The notes below the pieces were generated by a model, which searched no databases, was not told where the DNA came from, and saw only the letters and a program-made list of their open reading frames with translations. Shown one piece after another: positions 34,819 through 43,737 of a stretch of DNA of 64,000 nt. The translations under genes and the position numbers were made by a program. Origin of the DNA: JAEUHM01 sp964538625 (GTDB lineage: Bacteria; Verrucomicrobiota; Verrucomicrobiia; Verrucomicrobiales; Verrucomicrobiaceae). The DNA is taken from positions 1-64,000 of the forward strand of contig CAZIGH010000020.1 of assembly GCA_964538625.1 (NCBI GenBank). Direction: 5' to 3'. The number at the start of each line of letters is the position of its first letter. Within the stretch, counting starts at the first letter, position 1.

Positions 34819-35868
34819 TTAGCGCATGTTGCGCAGTCCCCACGACATGAGAAGACGGGCGTCATCCCAGATGTAGGCGGTCTTGGTGCCGAGTTGGACA
34901 AGGATGACGTGTCTGCTGCCACTGGAAGCTGAAGAGATAAGGCAACGACCTGCGGCGTTGGTGTAGCCGGTTTTCATGCCGTTGCACTCTGGCATGGCAC
35001 CGAGGAGTTCGTTCGTGTTCTTCAGCGTGATGGTGCGACCATTGGCGAACTTGAAAGTGTAATATTTTCTTTTGACCGCATCGCGGATGAACTCGTTTCG
35101 GTAAGCCGCCATGGCCACCCGCGCCATGTCACGAGCGGTGGAGCGCTGGCCGGGCGCGGTGAGTCCGTGGGGATTGACGAAGTGCGAATCTCTCATTCCA
35201 AGGGCGCGGGCCTTGGCATTCATGCGAGCTGCAAAGGCGTCCTGGCTACCTGCCACGTCACGTGCCAGCACTTTACCGATGTCGTTGGCGCTTTTGATGA
35301 GGAAGGCGTAGAGGAGGTTGCGGCGGGTATAGACTTCACCCGCACGCAGCCCGAGCTTGGTGGGTTCCACTTGGGTGTCGGATGACTGGATGGTGACACG
35401 TTTGTCGAGATTTCCCGCGTCCAACACGACGAGGGCGGTAAGGAGTTTCTGGGTGCTGGCTACGGTGCGCACCACATCGGCACCGCGCCCTACGAGCGGC
35501 CGACCGGTACGGGCGTCGATGAGCAAGTAGCTGGCGGCGCGAATGGATGGGGCGCTGGTGGCGGCAAATTGGGCCGGTGCATCGACTCCGCTGTCTTCAT
35601 AAGCATACTGGGCTGTGGGTTGAGGCGCTTGGTAAGTGGGCGGTGTGTAGGCGTAGCTGGCCTGGGGATTTGTGACGGGTTGACTTGGGGGAAACGGCGG
35701 CGGTGTGTAGGATGGCTGCTGGGTGTAGGGAACGCCGCTGTATCCGTATGGAGCGGCATACTGGGTGGGGGTGTATGCTGGTTTGGAAGGCGCGCTCTGA
35801 CAGGCTGCCAAAAGGATGCAGACAAACGGTGCGGTGATGAGCATGTGGAGATGGCGTGTGGTGATCAT
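34819..35868 (-). CDS. D-alanyl-D-alanine carboxypeptidase lipoprotein (peptidase S11)
   Basis: This 349-residue protein trims pentapeptide side chains of peptidoglycan. It is a predicted lipoprotein: the signal peptide ends at LAAC (C23). A Pro/Tyr/Gln-rich linker of about 80 residues (30-95) then spaces the enzyme from the membrane. The S11 active-site motifs are all present: SxxK as STQK (S138, K141), SxN as SAN (193-195) and KTG (299-301). The C-terminal beta-sandwich domain of E. coli DacA is missing, so it is the short form. It converges on the hydrolase gene and is divergent from the parvulin-like gene. Confidence 0.93.
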   Translation of the reverse strand: MITTRHLHMLITAPFVCILLAACQSAPSKPAYTPTQYAAPYGYSGVPYTQQPSYTPPPFPPSQPVTNPQASYAYTPPTYQAPQPTAQYAYEDSGVDAPAQFAATSAPSIRAASYLLIDARTGRPLVGRGADVVRTVASTQKLLTALVVLDAGNLDKRVTIQSSDTQVEPTKLGLRAGEVYTRRNLLYAFLIKSANDIGKVLARDVAGSQDAFAARMNAKARALGMRDSHFVNPHGLTAPGQRSTARDMARVAMAAYRNEFIRDAVKRKYYTFKFANGRTITLKNTNELLGAMPECNGMKTGYTNAAGRCLISSASSGSRHVILVQLGTKTAYIWDDARLLMSWGLRNMR

Positions 35869-35983
35869 CTGGGAGAGTGCTGGCGTGCAGTGTTAACGTC
35901 TGACGTGGCAGGCGCAAGGCCGTATGCCCGAGAATGAGTAAGGAAGCCGTTTGAATTGCGCACCGCGCCGCGCACGGTGCGGC

Positions 35984-36874
35984 ATGGCATTGTTCATTAA
36001 CGGCGAAGAGATCGATGAAGAAATCATCGAGAGCGAGTTCAGACAGATCAAGGGGCACTACGAAAGGACGCTTCAGGTGGCTTGTTGTGAGCGGGATCCG
36101 GAGTTTCGGCAGACGGCCAAGGAGAACATTGTGGCCCGGGTGCTTCTCAATCAGGAGGCTCGAAATCGTTTTCCGGAAGTGACGGAAGAGGAGGTGACCG
36201 CCCGGTTGAACAAGCTTATCGAAGAGGCCGGGGGAGAGCAGCAGTTCTATGTGCGTATAGGACTGGGCTTCAAGGATGAGGCGCTGGTGCGTGACAATGT
36301 GGGCAATGGCGTGCGTCTCGACAAGCTGCTGACCGAGGTGTATGGCGAGGAGAAGGAACCTTCTGACGAGGAACTTCGTGCGTATTACGAGCGTTACATT
36401 GATTCCTTCAAGACGGAGGAACACATTCGCGTGATCCACATCACGAAGAGCATGGATGGGGCGAAGAGCCGACAGGAGGTCTATGAAAAGATGCGCGAGC
36501 TGCGGCGGCAGCTTCTGGAGGGGGCGGACTTTGAGGCGATGGCTGAAGCGGAGCGGGGAAATGAGCAGCAGCAGATTGATCTGGGCTGGTTCAAGCGCGG
36601 GGAGTTTATGGAGGAGTTTGAAGCAATCGCTTTCTCCATGACGAAGGGTGAGATCAGCCCGGTTTTCACCACGCAACTGGGCTTCCACCTATGCAAGCTC
36701 ATGGATCGTCGGTCACCCGAGGCGGTTCCGTTTGAGGAGGTGAGGGAGAAGGTGAAAGCGAAGTGGCTGGATGAGACGCGGGACGAGAAGTTCAACGCGT
36801 TTCTTGAGACACTCAAAGCGCAGGCGGACGTGAAGGATACGGATCCTGCGGAGGGTGGGAACTGCGGGCACTGA
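35984..36874 (+). CDS. Parvulin/SurA-like peptidyl-prolyl isomerase without export signal
   Basis: This 296-residue protein has a SurA/trigger-type N-terminal helical part (ARVLLNQEARNRFPEVTEEE) and a central parvulin-like domain (EEHIRVIHITKS, ADFEAMAEAERG, IDLGWFKRGEFMEEFEAIAF, GFHLCKLMDRR). A C-terminal helix follows, ending in NCGH. The ATG at 35984 is chosen; an upstream TTG at 35951 adds only 11 basic residues. Unlike most SurA/PrsA proteins it has no signal peptide or lipobox, so it may act in the cytoplasm. In the substrate groove the usual GGDLG appears as QIDLG. Function as a folding helper is inferred. Confidence 0.8.
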   Translation: MALFINGEEIDEEIIESEFRQIKGHYERTLQVACCERDPEFRQTAKENIVARVLLNQEARNRFPEVTEEEVTARLNKLIEEAGGEQQFYVRIGLGFKDEALVRDNVGNGVRLDKLLTEVYGEEKEPSDEELRAYYERYIDSFKTEEHIRVIHITKSMDGAKSRQEVYEKMRELRRQLLEGADFEAMAEAERGNEQQQIDLGWFKRGEFMEEFEAIAFSMTKGEISPVFTTQLGFHLCKLMDRRSPEAVPFEEVREKVKAKWLDETRDEKFNAFLETLKAQADVKDTDPAEGGNCGH

Positions 36875-36898
36875 CTCTGGCGCGGGTGCGCTCAGTCA
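36872..36898. terminator. Possible bidirectional hairpin between convergent genes
   Basis: TGACT (36872-36876) pairs with AGTCA (36894-36898), and GCGC (36880-36883) pairs with GCGC (36887-36890). The hairpin covers both convergent stop codons. There is no long T tract, so terminator activity is uncertain. Confidence 0.3.
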
Positions 36899-37221
36899 AA
36901 TACCAGACGTGGTTTGATTTTCTCTACCGTTTTGGGACCTATGCCGGGTACTTTGGTGAGGTCCTCGGGCTTGGTGTAGGGGCGTCCTGCGATGATGCCT
37001 TTGGCGATTTCTACGCCTACGCCGTCTAGGGATTGCAACTGCTCGAGGCTGGCAGTGTTGGGATTGACCGGACCGGTGGTGGGGTCACCGCGCAGGACGA
37101 GAAACACCACCACGGCGGCGAATGCGACGGCGAGCACGATCCAGAGGAGGTTGTTGGAAGTGCCGCCGCCTTTGATCTTGGCCTCACGCCGGGCTACGAA
37201 GTCTTTGAATGCATCACTCAT
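36892..37221 (-). CDS. Membrane-anchored helix-hairpin-helix protein (ComEA-like)
   Basis: This 109-residue protein has one N-terminal transmembrane helix (LLWIVLAVAFAAVVVFLVL) and two C-terminal helix-hairpin-helix motifs (LQSLDGVGVEIAKGIIAG and LTKVPGIGPKTVEKIKP). The order of anchor, short linker and HhH pair is that of ComEA, the periplasmic DNA-binding protein of transformation, although small HhH proteins have other roles too. I use the ATG at 37221; a TTG at 37233 would overlap trxB. It follows trxB by 8 bp on the same strand, so the pair is probably one transcript. No other competence gene is visible here. Confidence 0.75.
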   Translation of the reverse strand: MSDAFKDFVARREAKIKGGGTSNNLLWIVLAVAFAAVVVFLVLRGDPTTGPVNPNTASLEQLQSLDGVGVEIAKGIIAGRPYTKPEDLTKVPGIGPKTVEKIKPRLVFD

Positions 37222-37229
37222 AAGATGAA

Positions 37230-38162
37230 TCAATCAGCGAGTCCTTGGAGGTAGCGTTCCGCATCGATGGCGGCCATGCAGCCCATGGCGGCGGCGGTGA
37301 TGGCCTGGCGGTAATGTTTGTCTGCGACATCCCCGGCTACAAAGACGCCTTCCACATTCGTGTGCGAGCCGTGGGTGGGTTTGATGTAGCCTGCCTCATC
37401 CGTGTCGATGACGCCTTGGAACAGTTGGGTATTGGGCACGAGGCCGATGGCGACGAAGACTCCTGAGCAGTCGAGGGTGCTGATTTCACCAGATTTGAGG
37501 TTTTTGATGCGCACTCCGGTCACGGTGTCCTGTTGCACGTCTAGGATCTCCTCCACGGTGCTGTCCCACACGGGCTTGATCTTCTCGTGAGCGAGCACGC
37601 GGTCTGCCATGATCTTGGATGCGCGCAGCGTGTCGCGGCGGTGAATCAAATACACCACACTGGCGAACCTGGTGAGGTAGAGCGCTTCCTCGCAGGCACT
37701 GTCTCCGCCACCCACGACGACGAGCGGCTTGTTGCGGAACATGGGCAGTGCGCCGTCACAGGTGGCGCAGTAGGTGACGCCCTTGGTGTCGAGCAGTTTC
37801 TCACTCTCCAGGCCGAGGTGTTTGTGACCGGCACCCGTGGCGATGATGATGGACTTGGTTTCGACGACTTCGTCGTCGATGGTGACCTTGAACGGACGGC
37901 TGGTGAGATCGACAGCAGTGACTGCGGACCCCATTTTTGTTTTGGTGCCGAAGCGCTCCGCCTGCTGCTGCATGTTCATCATGAGCTGGAAGCCGTCGAT
38001 ACCCTCCGGGAAGCCGGGAAAGTTCTCCACGATGGTGGTGGTGGTGAGCAGGCCGCCGGGCATAGCTCCCGTAACGAGGAGGGGGCTCAAGTTGGCGCGT
38101 GCGGTATAAAGGGCGGCGGTCCAGCCGGCACAGCCAGAACCAATGATGATGACGTTTTCCAT
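37230..38162 (-). CDS. trxB: Thioredoxin reductase (NADPH)
   Basis: This 310-residue flavoprotein reduces thioredoxin with NADPH. It has the FAD-binding motif GSGCAGWTAAL (usually GSGPAG), the redox-active CATC (C132, C135), the NADPH-binding VVGGGDSACEEAL and the FAD-closing VFVAGDVADKHYRQ. The start at 38162 is supported by a good ribosome binding site (AGAGGA on the minus strand). The frame is open to 38240, but the extra residues are not TrxB-like. It is divergent from ribE with 93 bp between the starts, and the HhH gene follows closely. It may keep periplasmic TlpA-like thioredoxins reduced through a membrane relay, but that is speculation. Confidence 0.96.
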   Translation of the reverse strand: MENVIIIGSGCAGWTAALYTARANLSPLLVTGAMPGGLLTTTTIVENFPGFPEGIDGFQLMMNMQQQAERFGTKTKMGSAVTAVDLTSRPFKVTIDDEVVETKSIIIATGAGHKHLGLESEKLLDTKGVTYCATCDGALPMFRNKPLVVVGGGDSACEEALYLTRFASVVYLIHRRDTLRASKIMADRVLAHEKIKPVWDSTVEEILDVQQDTVTGVRIKNLKSGEISTLDCSGVFVAIGLVPNTQLFQGVIDTDEAGYIKPTHGSHTNVEGVFVAGDVADKHYRQAITAAAMGCMAAIDAERYLQGLAD

Positions 38163-38255
38163 GATTTGTTTCCTCTCGGGCATGATGATGAAGAGGAGGG
38201 CGGGGTCAAGCATGGGAATGCTGGACGAGGCGGGGGGCACGCGCCAAGATGCGGC

Positions 38256-38861
38256 ATGTTTACCGGACTGGTTGAAATGACAGGTGAAGTTCTGGCGCTG
38301 GAGCCGCGCTCTGGAGGGGCGAGGCTGAGGCTCAAGACGGGGCCGATGGCAAGCGAGGTGGCGGAGGGAGACAGTATAGCAGTCAATGGCTGCTGCCTCA
38401 CGGCCACGGTCATCGATGCCAAAGCAGGCACGGTTTGTTTTGATCTCCTGGAGCAGACGCTGCGGGTGACCAGTCTGGGAGATTTGAACCCAGGAGATCC
38501 CGTGAATCTGGAGCGCGCCTTGGCGGTGGGGGCGAGACTAGGTGGGCACTTCGTGCAGGGGCACGTAGATGACACGTTGAGGGTGCTCACGTGGCGTGCC
38601 GAGGGAGCGGATCATCGTCTGGAGGTGAGCCTGCCGCAGGAGGCGAGGGGGCTTGTGATTCCGAAAGGCTCCATCTGCCTGGATGGCATCTCGCTCACCG
38701 CCGCTGAGGTGCTGGCGGATCGTGTGGTGTGCTGGATCATACCTCATACGCTGGCAGTGACGAACCTGCGCGCTCGGAGGGAGGGTGAGCGCATCAACGT
38801 GGAGTGGGACATGCTGGGCAAGTATGTGCGTGCGCTGCTGAAACCGGAGGTGGCGAGATGA
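38256..38861 (+). CDS. ribE: Riboflavin synthase, alpha subunit
   Basis: This 201-residue protein makes riboflavin from two molecules of 6,7-dimethyl-8-ribityllumazine. It has the diagnostic N terminus MFTGLVEMTG and the two tandem lumazine-binding barrels. Barrel 1 contains GDSIAVNGCCLT and GGHFVQGHVDDT; barrel 2 contains PKGSICLDGISLT and IIPHTLAVTNL. Length is normal for the family. The frame is open for 669 bp upstream across trxB on the other strand, but only the part from 38256 looks like protein. I see no FMN riboswitch in the 93-bp upstream gap. Its stop overlaps the next gene's start as ATGA. Confidence 0.96.
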   Translation: MFTGLVEMTGEVLALEPRSGGARLRLKTGPMASEVAEGDSIAVNGCCLTATVIDAKAGTVCFDLLEQTLRVTSLGDLNPGDPVNLERALAVGARLGGHFVQGHVDDTLRVLTWRAEGADHRLEVSLPQEARGLVIPKGSICLDGISLTAAEVLADRVVCWIIPHTLAVTNLRARREGERINVEWDMLGKYVRALLKPEVAR

Positions 38862-41692
38862 AAAGGCATTTTTGGGACTGGAACAAACCGGTGCTGCATT
38901 GGGCTGTGGAGAAACTGCTCGCTGGCTACGGCGGTGGTGAGGCGGATTTCAGTGATACGCTTTTCGTGGTGCCCACTGCGGAGGCCGGGCGTCGGCTGAA
39001 GGAGGCTCTGGCCAACGCGACGGGAGGAAAGGGCGGCGTGGTGATGCCGCATGTGTGGGCACCGGAGCAGCTGCTGGTCACGAAGGAGGACCGCGCAGGC
39101 GGCGCGTCCCGTCTGAAAAGTCTGCTGGCTTGGGCGGTGGTGCTTGAGAACGTCAAGCCGAACGAGTGCCAGGTGCTCTTCGGCCAAACGCTGCCGCAGC
39201 GCACGTGGTCCTGGTGTCTCGCCACGGCGGAGCTGATGCTGGATCTCTCGTCCACGCTTGGCGCAGGTGGCTGGAGCTTTCAGAGTGTCGCATCTTCAAG
39301 GCACTTGGAGGTGGATGCCGAACGCTGGAGGGAGCTGGCTGAGCTGGAGAGTCGGTTTATCAAGCTTCTGGAGCAGCAGGGCGTCGAAGACATGCAGCGG
39401 CTCAAGGCGGCGCGAGCCGTCAGCCCCGTGCTGCCGGAGGGTGTGAGAAACGTTTCTGTGCTTGCGGCGCCGGATCTCCCGCCTCTGGCGGAGAAGTGGC
39501 TTCGCTCAGTGGCTGAAGCGGTGGAGGTGACGGTGCACATCTTGGCACCAGAAAAGTGGAATGCTGCCTTTGACGATGCCGGTCGTCCGCTGCCTGAGTT
39601 CTGGTCCGACACTTCTTTGCTGGGTGCGGCCGTTCTGCTTGAGAACATCAGTGTGTGCATGAACTCTGCGGGGCAGGCGGCTGCGGTGGTCAAGGCTGTG
39701 GGTGAGCTGGCTATCACCAGCCGCACTGCGGTCGGAGTGTGTGATGCGGAAGTCTCCAATGCGGTGCTGGAGCGCATGAGCGGGGAGGGTGTGCGTGTGT
39801 TTGAACCTGGCGGCATCTCACCGGTGCGTGCGGGCCTTTGGCACGTTTTGGAGTGTTTTCATGCTGTTCTGGAGCGGGAGCCGTGGTCTGCGTTTGCTGC
39901 CTTGTTACGGGTAGATGAGGTGCGGAGTGCTCTGAATGGGGGTGCTTCTGAACCCAAATTGATGTCTGTGGCGGATGCCTTTGCTGCAGCTCACCTTCCG
40001 CTGACTTTGACTCACGCGCAGTCTTTGCTGACGAGTGATGACTCGCTTTTGAAGCGCCCTCTCGATGCGTTGCTTGCCTGGCGGGAAAAAGCCTCGTCCA
40101 TGGTGGCGGAGGAAGTGGTGCGGGGTCTGCTGAACTGGTTGTATGGCGGGAGGGATTTCGTGACGTCTTCTCCCGCAGACCGCTTGCATGTGGATCTGGC
40201 AGACGCACTGATCCAAGCGGCGGCAGAAGTGGATGAGGAACTGGCTGCGCTGGGGCGCACCCTTTCGGCAGCGGAGCGTCTGGCGCTTGTGCTGAAGCTG
40301 GTGGAGCGCAGCGCTCTTTCTGAACCACGTGGGGATGTGGACCTAGTTCTTCAGGGCTGGCTGGAGCTGCTCTGGGAGCAGGCGCCCGGTCTGGTCATAG
40401 CTGGGGTGAATGAGGAACATGTGCCCGGCATCTTGATCAGTCATCCCTTCTTGCCGGACGGCGTGCGGGAAAAGTTGGGCCTGGCATGTCAGCGCTCCCG
40501 TTACGCGCGGGACGCTTACCTTTGCCACGCCATCAGTGCCCAGCGTGAACCAGCCATGACACGCTGGATCTGCGGTCAGTGGAGCGATCGTGGTGATGCG
40601 CTCAAGCCTAGCCGCCTGCTCATGCGCTGTGACGATGAGGAGCTTCCCGCGCGGGTGAAGAAGCTTTTCCCGAAGGAAGAAGAGAAAAAGGTGGTAGTGG
40701 AGCCGCCGCGTAGCTTGGCGTGGATGTTGAAGCCACAGCTGCGGGAGCCACGTGCGCTTGAGCGTGTGTCCCACTCCCGTCTGTCCAGCTACTTGCGCTG
40801 TCCGTTTGGCTACTACCTGGACTACGAAACGAGGTGGGGTGAGGTTGTGGACCCAGCCAAGCAGGAGATGGATGCCATGGAGTTCGGTGATCTTTTGCAC
40901 CGTGCGCTGGACGCCTTTGCCAAGCATGCTTCTATGCGGGAGTCCACAGACGATGCAGAGATAGCCGACTTCCTAGATGCTGAAGTGCAATCTCGTGCTG
41001 CGGAAAAATGGGGTAACCCACTCCCCATGCTGGTGCGTCTTCAAGTCGAGTCCGCCAGGCAGCGCTTGAGGGAGGTGGCCAAGACGGAGGCTGCTGCCCG
41101 CCAGGATGGGTGGCTGATTATGCACTCGGAGCTGGACATCAGCAGCGATGAGTCTCCCATCATGATAGGTAATGCAAGGCTTAGCGGCATGATCGACCGG
41201 GTGGAACGTCGCACACGTGGTGGGGTCAATGAGCTGCGAGTGCTGGACTTCAAGACCAGCGACAGGGAGCTGGAGCCAAGGACGGCGCATCTGAAGCGCA
41301 TTACGGCGAGAACCCAAACCGCCGAAGGCAGTGAGTGGCGGCAGGTGCTGGACCGGGATGGCAGAACGACCTTTCAGTGGAACAGCCTGCAGCTTCCGCT
41401 TTACGCTGCGGCGCTTCACGCTCGTGGGCTCGGAGTGCCGGCCGTGGGCTACTTCTGTGTGCCGAAGTCCATCCAGCAGACCCGTATTTCCATGTGGGAG
41501 GGTTTTGATGAGTGGTGGATGGAGAGTGCGCTGGAAGTGGCGGCGGAGGTAGTGCGGCGGATCGAGGCCTGCGTCTTCTGGCCGCCTGCGGATGAAACGC
41601 GCTTAGGTGAGCTACCATTTTTGGGAGACGTGCTGAAGACTGTGGACTGGGATGCAACGCAGATGCGCACGAACTCGCCTGCGGAAGTGTGA
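38858..41692 (+). CDS. AddB-like PD-(D/E)XK nuclease family protein
   Basis: This 944-residue protein resembles the AddB/RexB helicase-nuclease subunit. The N-terminal two-thirds is a degenerate helicase-like region (LFVVPTAEAGRRLKEAL near residue 35). The C-terminal part is a RecB-type nuclease: HSRLSSYLRCPFGYYLDYE, FGDLLHRALDAF (candidate His near 680) and the metal-binding VLDFKTSD (D797, K799). AddB's four iron-sulfur cysteines are not obvious; only the CPF cysteine is clear. No AddA helicase is in the window. The start overlaps the ribE stop by four bases (ATGA), an odd pairing of DNA repair with riboflavin synthesis. Confidence 0.85.
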   Translation: MKRHFWDWNKPVLHWAVEKLLAGYGGGEADFSDTLFVVPTAEAGRRLKEALANATGGKGGVVMPHVWAPEQLLVTKEDRAGGASRLKSLLAWAVVLENVKPNECQVLFGQTLPQRTWSWCLATAELMLDLSSTLGAGGWSFQSVASSRHLEVDAERWRELAELESRFIKLLEQQGVEDMQRLKAARAVSPVLPEGVRNVSVLAAPDLPPLAEKWLRSVAEAVEVTVHILAPEKWNAAFDDAGRPLPEFWSDTSLLGAAVLLENISVCMNSAGQAAAVVKAVGELAITSRTAVGVCDAEVSNAVLERMSGEGVRVFEPGGISPVRAGLWHVLECFHAVLEREPWSAFAALLRVDEVRSALNGGASEPKLMSVADAFAAAHLPLTLTHAQSLLTSDDSLLKRPLDALLAWREKASSMVAEEVVRGLLNWLYGGRDFVTSSPADRLHVDLADALIQAAAEVDEELAALGRTLSAAERLALVLKLVERSALSEPRGDVDLVLQGWLELLWEQAPGLVIAGVNEEHVPGILISHPFLPDGVREKLGLACQRSRYARDAYLCHAISAQREPAMTRWICGQWSDRGDALKPSRLLMRCDDEELPARVKKLFPKEEEKKVVVEPPRSLAWMLKPQLREPRALERVSHSRLSSYLRCPFGYYLDYETRWGEVVDPAKQEMDAMEFGDLLHRALDAFAKHASMRESTDDAEIADFLDAEVQSRAAEKWGNPLPMLVRLQVESARQRLREVAKTEAAARQDGWLIMHSELDISSDESPIMIGNARLSGMIDRVERRTRGGVNELRVLDFKTSDRELEPRTAHLKRITARTQTAEGSEWRQVLDRDGRTTFQWNSLQLPLYAAALHARGLGVPAVGYFCVPKSIQQTRISMWEGFDEWWMESALEVAAEVVRRIEACVFWPPADETRLGELPFLGDVLKTVDWDATQMRTNSPAEV

Positions 41693-41757
41693 TGGTCCGA
41701 TGAGGTTTGGCTTGGCGAGAGCCGTGATGTGGCCTTACTGAAGAAGCACTGTTTTCG

Positions 41758-42300
41758 ATGACTGACTTTTCTCCTGATCTCCAATCTATGCGAAGGCCCC
41801 TGACCTTGATCGTGATGGGTGTCTCTGGCTCTGGCAAGACCGAGGTGGGAAGGCGGCTGGCGGGGCACTTGAAGGGAGTGTTTGAGGATGGGGATGACTT
41901 TCACTCGGAGGAGGCGAAAGAAAAGATGCGCTCTGGCATTGCGCTCGATGATGAAGACAGGAAACCTTGGTATGCTCGGATGCGGAGCCGAGTCCTGGAG
42001 ATGCGGAGTGCCGGCACGAACTACGTTCTGGCATGTTCGGCGCTGAAGAGCGTTTACCGTGAATGGCTTCGAGACGGGGATTCGGATGAGGAGATGAAGT
42101 TCGTGTTTCTGGATGGGGACTTTGACTTGATCCACAACCGCATGGCGAAGAGACAGGGACATTACATGCCGGTAAGCCTGCTGGAGAGCCAATTTGCGAC
42201 GCTGGAGAAACCGGGGGACGAGGTGCTTCGTGTGTCGATAGCTGGCACTTTGGACCAGATCACCTCAGAGGTGTTGGCCCGGCTTAACGCTCCGCGATGA
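41758..42300 (+). CDS. gntK: Gluconokinase (GntK type)
   Basis: This 180-residue P-loop kinase phosphorylates gluconate to 6-phosphogluconate. It has Walker A GVSGSGKT (21-28), the conserved DGDDFHSEEAKEKMRSGIALDDEDRKPWY substrate region (shown in part: FEDGDDFHS), CSALKSVYREWLR and GHYMPVSLLESQFATLE, all family hallmarks. An internal ATG at 41788 could shorten it by ten residues. It lies 65 bp after the nuclease gene, and its last 17 bp overlap the convergent methyltransferase gene. There is no dehydratase/aldolase of the Entner-Doudoroff pathway nearby. Confidence 0.93.
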   Translation: MTDFSPDLQSMRRPLTLIVMGVSGSGKTEVGRRLAGHLKGVFEDGDDFHSEEAKEKMRSGIALDDEDRKPWYARMRSRVLEMRSAGTNYVLACSALKSVYREWLRDGDSDEEMKFVFLDGDFDLIHNRMAKRQGHYMPVSLLESQFATLEKPGDEVLRVSIAGTLDQITSEVLARLNAPR

Positions 42301-42952
42301 CGAGGTGATTGTTGAAAGGGGTATTCCCCCAAAGCGGCTTTAGAGTGGTGGTGAGTCCGGCAGTAGCAAGTGTGGCTCTCAATCCTTCAGCGGTGGGGTA
42401 GGCCACGGGCGCTGCCTTCATCCACCTGGTAGCCTTGGCTATCCAATCTCCAGCCACGGTGACTTTGTAGCGCCATGAGTCGTCCCTCAAGCCGGTGCGG
42501 ATGACGAGTCGGCAACCCGGAGCGACATGGGGGGCACAACTGGTCAAGAGCGCGGTCTGGCCTTCCGGCGTGAGGTATTGAAGCACGTCAAGAATGACCA
42601 CATTTCCCTGAAAGTCCGGTAGTGCCTGACGGGCGTCTCCACAGTGGAAGTGGCAGTCGCGCAGTCCGCCCCGCTCTGCCATGATCTGGGCGCTGCGGAT
42701 TTTTCTCGCGTCAAAGTCAAAGCCGTGGACGATGCGGCGGGAGCCGACGGCGCGGAGGTAATGAGCCAGCAGGCCCATGCCGCAGCCGATGTCCAGTACG
42801 GGCATCTCATTGACTGCCAGTGCTTCGACGACTGCGGCGTAGATGGGATCTGTGGCGAGCTTGGACTTGGTGTAGTGAAAGTCCCAGCGGTTGTCGCAAA
42901 GCGCGGCGATGCGGGCGAGGTCTTGCTTCGTCACTGAACGGTACTGGCTCAT
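42284..42952 (-). CDS. Class I SAM-dependent methyltransferase
   Basis: This 222-residue protein has the class I methyltransferase fold. Motif I is VLDIGCGMGLLAHYLR, motif II is around VHGFDFDARKI, and the acidic/aromatic LDVLQYLTPEG is motif IV. The C-terminal part resembles O- or C-methyltransferases of small molecules. It is the last gene of the minus-strand run acyltransferase-GT2-methyltransferase, and its start overlaps the GT2 stop by four bases (42949-42952). That context suggests a substrate in the same lipid or polyene pathway. Its 3' end overlaps gntK by 17 bp. Confidence 0.85.
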   Translation of the reverse strand: MSQYRSVTKQDLARIAALCDNRWDFHYTKSKLATDPIYAAVVEALAVNEMPVLDIGCGMGLLAHYLRAVGSRRIVHGFDFDARKIRSAQIMAERGGLRDCHFHCGDARQALPDFQGNVVILDVLQYLTPEGQTALLTSCAPHVAPGCRLVIRTGLRDDSWRYKVTVAGDWIAKATRWMKAAPVAYPTAEGLRATLATAGLTTTLKPLWGNTPFNNHLVIAER

Positions 42953-43737
42953 GAATCAGCGGAGGAAACGGCGGCGTGGCGCAGGGGGTTGCCGCCCCGG
43001 AGCGTTCTCCAAAGCAGCAAGGGGGAGCGCAGCAGGAAGCCGAAAAACAGCCTCGTATGCATCCAGGTGAGCAGGCTGTTGTCCCGGAAGTAGCGGAACT
43101 GGGAGACGCCGCCCTCTTCTCTGGAGAGGTACTTCACGGGGGTAGGAACGTTGAGTATGGGGACACCCTGCCAGGCGATGCGCACCGCGATTTCAGTGTC
43201 GAAGTCAAAACGCCTGGCGAACCAGGTGCTGCGAAAGGCTCGCAAGAGGGCTGCCACGGGATAGACTCTCATGCCGAACAGAGAGTCTCCTATGCCCCAG
43301 TTAAGCGTTTCAAGGTTGCTCCAGGCGTTTGAGATCTTGCGACCTTGGACGCGGAGCTGAGGCGCTTCCGGGCCAAACTGGGGGCAGCCTAGCAGCAACG
43401 CCTCCGGGTGGGCCGCCGCGAGCTTCAGAAAATGGGGAATGCGCTCCGCCGGATGCTGCCCATCTGCATCCATGGTGAGGACATGGGTGAAGCCAGCTTG
43501 CTGTGCCAGCTCTGTGCCGTGCAATACGGCGGAGCCTTTGCCCTTGTTTGGGGTGCATTTGACGATACGGAGATTCGTCCGTCCAGAGAGTTCCTTTTCC
43601 AGCACGTCACCACTGCCGTCCGTGCTGCCATCAATGATGACCCAGACGTGCTCGCTGTGCAGTAAAGCGGAAGTCACCGTGCTGCAAAGCAGGGCGGAGC
43701 CGGTGTTGTAGCTGGGTATGAGGACGAGCGCTCTCAT
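42949..43737 (-). CDS. GT2 family glycosyltransferase, aryl-polyene-cluster type
   Basis: This 262-residue GT-A enzyme has LVLIPSYNTGSALL at the N terminus, IIDGSTDGS, and the metal site LTMDADGQHP (DxD). Later it has FDFDTEIAVRIAWQGVPI and a hydrophobic C terminus (LFFGFLLRSPLLLWR) that may associate with the membrane. The FDFDTEIAVR...GVSQFRYFRDN pattern reminds me of transferases in aryl polyene gene clusters; this is a recollection, not a search. Four-base overlaps join it to both the acyltransferase and the methyltransferase genes. The acceptor is unknown. Confidence 0.85.
   Translation of the reverse strand: MRALVLIPSYNTGSALLCSTVTSALLHSEHVWVIIDGSTDGSGDVLEKELSGRTNLRIVKCTPNKGKGSAVLHGTELAQQAGFTHVLTMDADGQHPAERIPHFLKLAAAHPEALLLGCPQFGPEAPQLRVQGRKISNAWSNLETLNWGIGDSLFGMRVYPVAALLRAFRSTWFARRFDFDTEIAVRIAWQGVPILNVPTPVKYLSREEGGVSQFRYFRDNSLLTWMHTRLFFGFLLRSPLLLWRTLRGGNPLRHAAVSSADS

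Noticed and set aside
35597..36688. 363-residue minus-strand open frame across the DD-carboxypeptidase start and the parvulin-like gene
   Set aside because: It crosses a divergent promoter region and two recognisable genes; the translation is His/Pro/Ser-rich without domains.
37587..38255. Extension of riboflavin synthase 223 codons upstream
   Set aside because: This part is antisense to trxB. The family N terminus MFTGLVE lies at 38256.
38163..38255. FMN riboswitch upstream of ribE
   Set aside because: The gap is only 93 bp and lacks the conserved RFN-element helices I would expect.
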